Below, in pieces: positions 1 to 7,536 of a stretch of 64,000 nucleotides of DNA. The notes beneath the pieces were generated by a model, which made no database searches, was not told the origin of the DNA, and saw nothing but the letters and a program-made list of their open reading frames with translations. The position numbers and the translations under genes are program-made. Numbering within the stretch: the stretch's first letter is position 1; every line of letters begins with the position of its first letter. The stretch covers positions 1 through 64,000 of the forward strand of contig JBIOUG010000083.1 of assembly GCA_044866775.1 (NCBI GenBank). The letters run 5' to 3'. Source of the stretch: DASUNQ01 sp044866775. GTDB lineage: Bacteria; Acidobacteriota; Thermoanaerobaculia; Multivoradales; UBA5704.

Positions 1-6
1 CCATGA

Positions 7-1376
7 GACACCCTGTGTCAACCCCCTTTGGGTCAGCCGGCCTGTTGAGGTTGTTGGAGAAGGTGTTTGGCCGCGCCATGCCGTGCGGGGTCGTAGGGTT
101 GTTGGTCGCGCCAGCAGCGCCAGAGCACGCGGATCCATGCTCGGGCGAGGATGCGGGTGGCGTGGGGGTGATCGCAGCCGCGGTCGCGAGCGCGGGAGTA
201 GACCTGTTGGGCCCATGGGCTGGCATGTCTGGAGTTGTCGGCCCAGGTGGTGAGGGCACTGCGCAGGCGTTTGTTGCAGGCCCAGCGGAAGGTCACTCCG
301 CGGCTCTTGCCGGAGGCGTGGGTGACGGGTGCGACGCCGGTCTCGGCGGCGAGTTGATCTTCAGTGGGGAAGCGCTTGGGGTCGTCGCCAAGCTCGGCCA
401 CGATCTGGGCGGCATTGACCTTGCCAGCACGCGGGAAGGACATGACGAGTCGGCCGGTGGGCAGCTGGGCCACGGTGTGTTCGACCGCGGAAGTCAGCCG
501 CCGGATGCGTTGCACGAGCGTGGAGAGGACGCCGACGAGGTCGAGCACGGCTTGGCCCTTGGCTTCCTCCTCCAGGGGTCCGGCCAGTCCGTGGGGGGCG
601 GAGCGGAGGCGTTCGAGCAGCTCGGCCGGGTCACGCCGTCCGGAGTAGGCGTTTGTGGCCAGGAAGGCCGCGAGACGCTTGGGGCCGAGGCTACGGCCGC
701 GCCCCGGCGTGGGGTAGCGCTCGAGGAAAGCCAGGGCGATGGGCGAGTCGATATCGGCAAAGAGGACTGCGGCGCCGGGCCAGAAGCTTTCGAGCAAGGC
801 TCGGAGCTGGTTGGCGAGCGCGACGCGCTCGGCGACGAGGTCATCGCGGCTGCGCACCAGCGCGCGCAGGGCTCGAACCTCATCGGAGAGGGGCTTCAGA
901 GGTCGGAAGCGATGGCCGTCGGTGCGCAGGACATCGGCGAGGATGTAGGCGTCGCCGGGGTCGCTTTTGCCGCCGGCGGCCCGGTAGCGGGGTCGGCAGG
1001 CCTTGAGCTGGTTGGGGTGGATGGGCACGACCGGGTGGCCGACGTCGACGAGGGTGTCCACGACGAGGCCGCTGGGCCGTTCGATGGCCACGGGAAGCTG
1101 TTGTGGTGGGGCGATGCCTGCGAGTTGCGCGAGCAGTTTGCGGAGCCCCTCGGCGGTGTGCTGAACCTCGAACTGGGCGACGATCGCCCCGCGGTCGTCG
1201 ATCACGCAGGCGGCGTGCGCCGCGCTTGCCCAGTCCAAGCCCACGGAGTAACCCATCGGCAACCTCCTTCGTCGGCTATGGTCTCCGGTGCCGGGAGGTC
1301 TTGCCGGTCGCTCACTGGTCGGCGCTCCGGGGGCTGCGTCTCGAACGCCTTACGCCCCGTGGCGCGACACCCTGTG
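7..1376 (-). mobile_element. Candidate extent of the IS110-type insertion element
   Basis: The 11-bp sequence GACACCCTGTG occurs at 7-17, just downstream of the transposase stop, and again in direct orientation at 1366-1376, upstream of the transposase start. IS110 elements are bounded by short direct core repeats rather than inverted repeats, so this pair is a possible boundary. It would leave a 15-bp right end and a roughly 120-bp left end. An 8-bp inverted match (2-9 with 1413-1420) offers an alternative limit. The window edge prevents checking the flank. The boundary is inference only. Confidence 0.35.
33..1256 (-). CDS. IS110-family transposase (DEDD recombinase)
   Basis: A complete 407-residue transposase. 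The N-terminal half is a RuvC-like DEDD domain: GLDWA places the first Asp at residue 8, AIERPSG carries the Glu, and DPGDAYILADVLRTD carries the Asp pair. The C-terminal half is a Transposase_20 domain with the TGVAPVTHASGKSRG serine motif. Both are hallmarks of IS110, which mobilises DNA without terminal inverted repeats using an RNA-guided (bridge RNA) mechanism. The ATG at 1256 is preferred over an upstream in-frame TTG because AAGGAGG sits 6 nt before it. The 275-bp gene-free stretch upstream (1257-1531) is where a bridge-RNA-bearing left end would lie. Length and motifs are intact, so the protein is probably active. Confidence 0.93.
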   Translation of the reverse strand: MGYSVGLDWASAAHAACVIDDRGAIVAQFEVQHTAEGLRKLLAQLAGIAPPQQLPVAIERPSGLVVDTLVDVGHPVVPIHPNQLKACRPRYRAAGGKSDPGDAYILADVLRTDGHRFRPLKPLSDEVRALRALVRSRDDLVAERVALANQLRALLESFWPGAAVLFADIDSPIALAFLERYPTPGRGRSLGPKRLAAFLATNAYSGRRDPAELLERLRSAPHGLAGPLEEEAKGQAVLDLVGVLSTLVQRIRRLTSAVEHTVAQLPTGRLVMSFPRAGKVNAAQIVAELGDDPKRFPTEDQLAAETGVAPVTHASGKSRGVTFRWACNKRLRSALTTWADNSRHASPWAQQVYSRARDRGCDHPHATRILARAWIRVLWRCWRDQQPYDPARHGAAKHLLQQPQQAG

Positions 1377-1531
1377 GCCGGTCGGGACCTCCCGGTCTCT
1401 GCGAGGGGGCGGGTCTCATGTGGGCTGTCGAGCAGCAAGCGAACTTGGCCTTCCTCGCAGAGGCACGGGAGAGGGGGCGCTGTAGCTCGCTGCTCGCGAT
1501 CTACAGCGCCTAAGACCACGAGGGTACGGCA

Positions 1532-2830
1532 GTGAGCGATCTCGTCCTCATCGTCGACGACGAGCCCGGGATCCTCTCGACCCTCGCCGGGATCCTGAGC
1601 GACGAGGGCTACCGCACCCTCGCCACCCAGAGCGGCGCCGAGGCGCTGCGGCTCTATCAGGAGTCGCGCCCCGACGTCGTCTTCCTCGACGTCTGGCTGG
1701 CCGACCGCGACGGGCTCGAGACGCTGCAGGCGCTGCGCGAGAGCGATCCGGGCGCGGCGGTCATCATGATGTCCGGGCACGGTACCGCGGCGACCGCCGT
1801 CAAGGCGATCAAGATGGGGGCCTTCGACTACCTCGAGAAGCCCCTCTCCTACCGCCGCGCCGTCGACGCGGTGGCGGGCGCGCTGGCGATGAAGCGGAGC
1901 CTGGGCGGCGAGCAGGGCATGGTCGCGCCGCTCGCGCACGCGCCGGCGCGCGCCGAGGAGCGCCAGCTCGAGCCGCCGCCGCCGCTGCCGCAGCTCCGCA
2001 CCACCCGCCGGCCGCAGCGCACCATCCGCCACAGCAGCGTCATCTACGGCCTCGGCCTCCACTCCGGCGGCCGCACCGGCATGGTCATCCAGCCGCTGCC
2101 GCCCAACACCGGCATCCATTTCGTGACCCTGCCGGCCGGCGCCGAGATCCCGGCGCACGTCCGCGCGGTCGCCGACACCGACTACGCGACGACGCTCTCG
2201 CGCGACGGCGAGAGCGTGCGCACCGTCGAGCACTTCCTCTCGGCCCTTCACGCCGCCGGCGTCGGCAACCTGCTGATCAAGGTGCACGGCGAGATCCCGG
2301 TCCTCGACGGCTCGGCGCGCGAGTTCTGCGCCCGGTTGGAGGAGATCGGCGTCGTCGACCAGCCCGAGCCGGCGCAGGAGCTGGTCATCGATCGGCGCTA
2401 CGAGGTCGGCGGGGCGGGCGAGAAGCGCCTGGCGATCGAGCCCTGCGACGGCTTCGCGGTGTCCTATCTCCTGCGCTATCCGCCGCCGGTCGGCGAGCAG
2501 AGCTACGACTTCACGCTGACCGACTTCGCGAGCTACTGCGCCGAGATCGCCCCCGCCCGCACCTTCGGCTTTCTCAAAGACCTCAAGATGATGAACGAGC
2601 TCGGCCTGGGCTCCGGCGGCCGCCTCGACAACTTCATCCTGGTCGGCGAGGACGAGGTCCTCAACACCGACCTCCGCTTCCCCGACGAGTTCGCCCGCCA
2701 CAAGATCCTCGACATCATCGGCGACCTCTACCTGCTCGGCTACCCGATCCGCGGCAAGGTCACGGCGCGGCTGACGGGGCACCGCGACAACATCGCGCTG
2801 CTCAAGGCGATCGCTGCGGGGGCGGGGTAG
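1532..2830 (+). CDS. lpxC: Response-regulator receiver fused to LpxC deacetylase
   Basis: A 432-residue two-domain protein. Residues 1-120 are a CheY-like receiver with the acidic pair D10/E11, phosphoacceptor D53 in VVFLDVW, and K103. A Pro-rich linker (about 135-165) leads to a full LpxC domain (about 165-430), the zinc deacetylase that commits UDP-3-O-acyl-GlcNAc to lipid A synthesis. Zinc ligands H234 (TVEH), H390 and D394 (HKILDIIGDL), catalytic E233 and H417 (TGHRDN), and the ARTFGF segment are all present, so the enzyme should be active. The start is GTG with GAGGG upstream. No histidine kinase lies nearby. Phospho-control of lipid A synthesis is inference. A stand-alone lpxC elsewhere in the genome cannot be excluded. 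Confidence 0.92.
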   Translation: MSDLVLIVDDEPGILSTLAGILSDEGYRTLATQSGAEALRLYQESRPDVVFLDVWLADRDGLETLQALRESDPGAAVIMMSGHGTAATAVKAIKMGAFDYLEKPLSYRRAVDAVAGALAMKRSLGGEQGMVAPLAHAPARAEERQLEPPPPLPQLRTTRRPQRTIRHSSVIYGLGLHSGGRTGMVIQPLPPNTGIHFVTLPAGAEIPAHVRAVADTDYATTLSRDGESVRTVEHFLSALHAAGVGNLLIKVHGEIPVLDGSAREFCARLEEIGVVDQPEPAQELVIDRRYEVGGAGEKRLAIEPCDGFAVSYLLRYPPPVGEQSYDFTLTDFASYCAEIAPARTFGFLKDLKMMNELGLGSGGRLDNFILVGEDEVLNTDLRFPDEFARHKILDIIGDLYLLGYPIRGKVTARLTGHRDNIALLKAIAAGAG

Positions 2831-2847
2831 GAGAATCCTTCCGCGGA

Positions 2848-3108
2848 TCAACTACCGCGCCGGATGAGCTTCGCGTAGTCATCGTGCGCGCCGATCCAGA
2901 TCCAGACGTAGTCTTCGCCATCCTCGGTCGCAAGCGCCCGATGGCTGAGTCCAACCCGCACCGACCAGAACTCCCCGACTCTCTTGAAATGAAGTGACGG
3001 GTGGCGAGGGTCTCGCTTGAGGAGATCGAAGTTTCGGCTGGCCAGCTCTCGTATCGGCTTCGGCAGGTTCTCGTAGCAGCGCCAGAAGCGCGGATGCGTG
3101 CGGTGCAT
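2848..3108 (-). CDS. RelE/ParE-like toxin of a toxin-antitoxin pair
   Basis: An 86-residue basic protein. It has the short helix-sheet layout of the RelE/ParE fold: an N-terminal helical half rich in Arg and Lys, then beta strands with FWSVRVGLSHRALA and the terminal YVWIWIGAHDDY. Proteins of this subfamily are usually annotated as plasmid-stabilisation or type II toxins. The gene follows the putative antitoxin gene after only 4 nt, the usual antitoxin-first order. The target (mRNA at the ribosome, or gyrase) cannot be told from sequence. Confidence 0.8.
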   Translation of the reverse strand: MHRTHPRFWRCYENLPKPIRELASRNFDLLKRDPRHPSLHFKRVGEFWSVRVGLSHRALATEDGEDYVWIWIGAHDDYAKLIRRGS

Positions 3109-3112
3109 GCTC

Positions 3113-3313
3113 TTAGAGGTCTTTCAGCTCTCCCTTGGCCTTCGCCTGCCGAACCTCGTCGAGCAGAAAATCGAGGTTGCCGGCGGCCGAGTCCCGCTCG
3201 ATCTCGGCGTCCCACTGCTTCCAGTCCTCTTCCAGGAACCATTGCCGGAGGCGCGCGAAGTCGTTTGGACCTAGAGCTCTGATGGATTCCTGGATCTTCT
3301 CGACTTCCGTCAT
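3113..3313 (-). CDS. Putative antitoxin partner of the RelE/ParE-like toxin
   Basis: A 66-residue acidic, helical protein starting MTEVEKIQESI. The open frame continues upstream to 3448, but the ATG at 3313 has GGGAG 8 nt before it, and the extra N-terminal stretch is Arg/Pro-rich and unlike protein. The central segment FARLRQWFLEEDWKQWD and the C-terminal acidic/basic helix match the small antitoxins normally paired with this toxin subfamily. No clear DNA-binding domain is visible in so short a protein, so autoregulation is uncertain. Confidence 0.75.
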   Translation of the reverse strand: MTEVEKIQESIRALGPNDFARLRQWFLEEDWKQWDAEIERDSAAGNLDFLLDEVRQAKAKGELKDL

Positions 3314-3482
3314 CACTGTGACTCCCGGCGGGCGGCGGATACCTTGATGCCTGGGGGGTACGCCGCTTACGGGACAGTGTAGTACAGCGCGCCGACGCCG
3401 TCGAGGAGCGCGAGCGGCCTCGGCCGGCATTGGTCGGTGAACTGCCACCGCACCTTCTCCGAGTGCCCGCAGCCGCTCGGCG

Positions 3483-6400
3483 TTAATCCGTGGTCGACAG
3501 TGTTGTTTTGATTTCCACCCTCACTCCCTCCGGCCGCTTCTCGGCTTCTTCTTTGACCTCGGACATCGGAAATTCCTCCTTCCCGTCACGGCTGGTGAGT
3601 TTGCTGTTCTTGATCCTGGAACCGGAGGACCGGTTCTCGGACGCCTTGAGTGGCCAGAGGTTCTCGAGCCTGTTTTCGCCTCCGACCTGCATCTCCAGAA
3701 CGTGATCGGCGTCTCTGTCCTCACCCTTGGGTGAGAATCCGTAGCGGCGCAGCAGCCCGTTGAGGAGCCCTCCTCCCTGGGTCGAGCCTTTCTTGAGCCA
3801 GAACCTCTTGCCAATGTGGATCCGCCACCCCTCTGCGATGCCGATTTCTCCGTCGCCTCCGGGTGTCGCCTTGGGCTGGTGCGGACGGTACTCTTCGATC
3901 TTCGTGGCTTTGCCCCAGCGCTCCTGCTCGTCTCTCTCGAGGGAGATCCAGATCTCGGCCTTGGTTCTGCTGTCGACCTTCGCCTTCTCGAGCACTGTCT
4001 GCTCGATGGGCTTCTTGGAGGGGGGTCCGAGGTAAAGCGTGCGATAGCCTTCGCTCCCCCGCTTCGGCCAATCCAGCAGGAGCGGATTCTGCTCGGTTCC
4101 GAGGTCTCGTGAGAGTCCCTTTCCTTCCTTCGTTTCCCCTTTCTTCTTCTTGCCCGGGCTCGCCACGTAGTCGTAGTCCCAAGTACCGCCGCCGTCGACT
4201 ACGGCGATCGATTTGAAGATCGGATGCTGCTGTCGGACCTTAGTCGCCACCTGCTCGGCCTCCTTGCGCGACAACCCGCCACCCTCGAGATACTTCTGCT
4301 CCTCTTGATCGATCGCCGCCAGGCCCGCGTCCACCTTGGCGTCGTGCTCCGGATCGCCGGTCGCGGGAGTGGGCGGCTCGTCCTTCTTCTTGCCGAGCTT
4401 GGCCACGAATGCGCCGGCCGCCTTGACCAGCTTCACCGCCTTATGGATGACCCAATCGATGGCCTTGTTGATGGGTGCCCGGATCTTCTGCAGGATCTCG
4501 CGGATCTTCTCCGAGAGCCCGCCAAGGCCGAGCAAGCTCGCGAGGAAGCCGATGACGACCGGGATCGTCTTGGCGAGCGCGTTCTCTATTGCCGCAGCCG
4601 CCGCGGTGAGGGTTCCCGCGGCGATGGCGGCCAGCGAGTCGATGATGGCGTTGACCAGGGCCAGGACCTGCGACCCCCGCGTGACGAAGAACATCACGAC
4701 GTCGTAGATCGCCTTGCACGCCTTGATGAACGCCGCCACCGGGTTGAGCAGCCCGATGAGCCAGGTGATGCCGGCCATGATGACGCGCTCCATGACGAAG
4801 GACTTGATGCCCTCCATCACGGTCTCCTTGAGCTCGGTGAGCTTGTCCTGGATGAAACGCCAGAGGCCGGCCGGCCCCTCGGTGACGAGGATCTTGAACA
4901 CCTCGGCCACCTGCTCGAGCCGCGCGACGACGGTCTCGCCGACGATCGCTACGGCGCGCGCCCTAATGTTGGCGTAGGTGAGGCCGAGGACCTGGAGGAT
5001 GAGGCCGAGGATGCCTTTGAGATCGAAGGTCTCGGGCACCTGGATGCCCGCCTCGGCGAGGGCGCCGAAGAGCCAGGCGAGCAGCCCCTGTTTGAGGTGC
5101 GCGCCGAGGTTGGACATGAAGTTCGACAGCCCCAGCTTGACGCCGCCGACGAGGTTGCCGAGGAACCCGATGGGATCTTCGAGAATGGTGCCGACCACGG
5201 CCGCCGCCCGGGCGAGCACGCCGAGCAGCATGTTCTTGAGCTCGAGGATGGTCTGGATGACGCCGGCAACGGCCTCCCGTGCTTTGTCGACGAGGCCGCG
5301 GTTGGCGGCCTTCAGCTCCTCGACGCGGGCGTCGACCGCCTGCAGGTTCTCGACGTACTTCTGGGCCAGCGACTCGACGAGCTGGCCCTGCTTGTCCTCG
5401 ACGCTCTGCTCGAGGGCGTCGAACTTGTCCTGGATCCCTTCGGCGGCCTCTTGCCCGACCTGCTGGAGGGAGAGCGGGAGAGCGGAGACGTAGTCCTGGA
5501 CCTGCCGGCGGCCGCCGGCAATGAGACTCTTGGCCCCGGTCAGCGCCACTTCGACGGTGCCGGCGATTTGATCGATCACGCCATCCATCTGGCGGACGTA
5601 GAGCGCGCGGCCCTCGACATAGAACTGATTGACTTCGGCGGGCAGGCCCTTGAACAGGTCCTCGACCCACCGCCACTTACCGCGAAGGCCGCTGTAGCGC
5701 CGCTCCTTGTAGTCCTCCATCCGGTCTTTGACGTGATCTTCGAACGCCCGACGCGCGGCCTCGGCGCCGCGGTCGAAGATGCCGCTGACGTCCGTGTCGA
5801 GCCGGGCGAGGCGAGCTTCCACCTGGCGCTTGGTCTCTTGATAGATCCCCTCGATGCGGCGGGCGATCTCGGCGCGCTTTTGCTCGTCGGCGGCCTTCGC
5901 GCCGCGCTGCCGGCTGCCCACCTGGGCAAGGAGCGCGGCGCGGGCGCCGTGCATGGCCTGCGTCTGCCTGCCGGCGGCGGACTGCGCCTGGCCCTGGGCG
6001 CCGGCGAGGGTGACCTGTTCGTCGGCCCGGTAGGCGGCAGGGGCCGCTTGCGCGTTGGCCTGAGCCTCCCGCTTCGAGCCGGCGGCAGCCTGGAAGTCGG
6101 GCTCGTTCGAGCGCTCGAGCTGCGCTTCCGTGACGCCGCCCTCGGCCATTGTCTGGTCGAGGCCCTGGCTGGCTGCGGCCATGGGAGCCTCGACCTCGGC
6201 GGCGGTCTTGGGCTTGGGGGCGGCTGCGGCGGCGCCGAGGTCGGGTGGCGGCGGTCCCGGGTCGGTGGGCGCGAGCGGCGTGACCGGCTTGGGCCGGAAA
6301 CCACTCGGGCTGGGCGATTCCTGCGCGGCTCGTTGGATGGAGCCCTGAGCCTTCTCCTTGCCTTCGGCCACCTTGGCGGTGACGGCGCTCTTGACCTCAC

Positions 6401-7478
6401 CGGCCTTGCCGCTCTGCTGGAGCTCCTCTGCCTCCTTGAGGTTGCTCGCCGTGACGGCGGTGATTTTCGTCCGCAAGGCGGCCTTGAAGGCCTCGCGGTC
6501 GAAGGCCCCCGGCTCTTGCGCGTCCATCTTCGCGACCTGGGCGCCGGCGGCCTGAGCGGCGACCTCGTTCGGCGGGCCGGCGGCGGCGGCCTGGGCCGCC
6601 GCCGCGGCACCTCGGGCGGGGCCATGGCTCTTCTTCTCGCGGGCCACGCCGGCGGCCCGCGCCACGACCGCTTGAAACGCGGGGTCCTCAGCGGGCGAGG
6701 TGGGGGCCCTCTCGGCCGGCTCGGCCGGCGCGGCCGCCGGGACTGCGGCAACCGGAGGCTCCGCCGCCGGGGCTACAACTGGGGGTTCCACCGCCTCGGA
6801 TGGCGCGGGGGCTTCCGCGAGACTCGATGGAGCTGCTGGAGCGAGAGCTGTCGGAGCTGGGGCTGTCAGAGCAGAAGCAGAGGCAGCAGCAGCGGCTGGA
6901 ACGGGCCGGGAAACGGCCTCGCCTTCCATCGCGGGTGGAGCCAGCGGCGCCGGGGCCGGCTTCTCGGGCTCGGTGCCCCCCGCACCCTCGGGCTCTTCGA
7001 GCGCCGGCCCTGCCAGCGCCACCGCCCGCGCCGGTGCGGCGGCGACGGCGACCAGGGAGGCGACGGGCGGTGCCCCGGCGGAGGTGGGCGCGACGAGCGG
7101 CTGCGGGGCGGCTTCGAAGGCGCGCGACGCCGTCGTTGGAGTCGCTTCCGGGGCCATCTCGCCGGCGGGCGGAGGCGCGGCCGGCAGGCGCTGCCCGGCC
7201 GCCGGCGTCGCCTCGTGGATGGCGAGGCTCGCCTGCTCGCCGGCCGGTGGGGCCGGAGCAGGGGTCGCGGCGGGAGCTGCGGTTGGCGCGCCGGGCGCCG
7301 GGGCATTGCGCGCCTCCTCGCGCGCCGCGATCAGGCGGCCGACGGCGCGGTTGCCGGCAGTGCGCTGCAGGGCGAGGAGCGGATGGAGCGGGCCGCGATG
7401 GGCCGGGGCCGGGCGCGGTCCGGGCAGCGTGCGGCCCGGCTTCGCCGGTCCGGCCTTGGCTGGCGCTTCCCGCGGCAT
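3483..7478 (-). CDS. eCIS-associated giant cargo/toxin with HNH-like C-terminus
   Basis: A 1331-residue protein at the 3' end of the eCIS operon. The start at 7478 has GGAGGAG just upstream; a longer open frame upstream is Arg-rich noise. Residues 33-50 carry the LQRTAGNRAV signature common near the N-terminus of eCIS-linked DUF4157-type effectors. Next come a long Pro/Ala-rich disordered region, helical coils (about 520-740), and a block of hydrophobic amphipathic helices (about 740-1030) like a membrane-inserting module. The last 300 residues end in a DADHVLEMQVGG...NLWPL...N pattern (D1258, H1259, N1273, N1282) typical of HNH/ββα nucleases. DNA encoding the C-terminus (3483 to about 4350) is visibly lower in GC than the rest, suggesting a swapped toxin domain. 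It could double as tape measure, since no other candidate is evident. Delivery through the eCIS is inferred. Confidence 0.75.
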   Translation of the reverse strand: MPREAPAKAGPAKPGRTLPGPRPAPAHRGPLHPLLALQRTAGNRAVGRLIAAREEARNAPAPGAPTAAPAATPAPAPPAGEQASLAIHEATPAAGQRLPAAPPPAGEMAPEATPTTASRAFEAAPQPLVAPTSAGAPPVASLVAVAAAPARAVALAGPALEEPEGAGGTEPEKPAPAPLAPPAMEGEAVSRPVPAAAAASASALTAPAPTALAPAAPSSLAEAPAPSEAVEPPVVAPAAEPPVAAVPAAAPAEPAERAPTSPAEDPAFQAVVARAAGVAREKKSHGPARGAAAAAQAAAAGPPNEVAAQAAGAQVAKMDAQEPGAFDREAFKAALRTKITAVTASNLKEAEELQQSGKAGEVKSAVTAKVAEGKEKAQGSIQRAAQESPSPSGFRPKPVTPLAPTDPGPPPPDLGAAAAAPKPKTAAEVEAPMAAASQGLDQTMAEGGVTEAQLERSNEPDFQAAAGSKREAQANAQAAPAAYRADEQVTLAGAQGQAQSAAGRQTQAMHGARAALLAQVGSRQRGAKAADEQKRAEIARRIEGIYQETKRQVEARLARLDTDVSGIFDRGAEAARRAFEDHVKDRMEDYKERRYSGLRGKWRWVEDLFKGLPAEVNQFYVEGRALYVRQMDGVIDQIAGTVEVALTGAKSLIAGGRRQVQDYVSALPLSLQQVGQEAAEGIQDKFDALEQSVEDKQGQLVESLAQKYVENLQAVDARVEELKAANRGLVDKAREAVAGVIQTILELKNMLLGVLARAAAVVGTILEDPIGFLGNLVGGVKLGLSNFMSNLGAHLKQGLLAWLFGALAEAGIQVPETFDLKGILGLILQVLGLTYANIRARAVAIVGETVVARLEQVAEVFKILVTEGPAGLWRFIQDKLTELKETVMEGIKSFVMERVIMAGITWLIGLLNPVAAFIKACKAIYDVVMFFVTRGSQVLALVNAIIDSLAAIAAGTLTAAAAAIENALAKTIPVVIGFLASLLGLGGLSEKIREILQKIRAPINKAIDWVIHKAVKLVKAAGAFVAKLGKKKDEPPTPATGDPEHDAKVDAGLAAIDQEEQKYLEGGGLSRKEAEQVATKVRQQHPIFKSIAVVDGGGTWDYDYVASPGKKKKGETKEGKGLSRDLGTEQNPLLLDWPKRGSEGYRTLYLGPPSKKPIEQTVLEKAKVDSRTKAEIWISLERDEQERWGKATKIEEYRPHQPKATPGGDGEIGIAEGWRIHIGKRFWLKKGSTQGGGLLNGLLRRYGFSPKGEDRDADHVLEMQVGGENRLENLWPLKASENRSSGSRIKNSKLTSRDGKEEFPMSEVKEEAEKRPEGVRVEIKTTLSTTD

Positions 7479-7536
7479 GGCTCCTCCGAGCCGTCGCCCC
7501 GCCGCCCTCAGACGCCCGCAGCGGCGGCGCCGGCGC

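Noticed and set aside
3..1535. Long plus-strand open frame of 510 codons opposite the transposase
   Set aside because: It mirrors the IS110 gene, has no ribosome site and reads as low-complexity Gly/Ala/Val sequence. It is a GC-driven antisense shadow.
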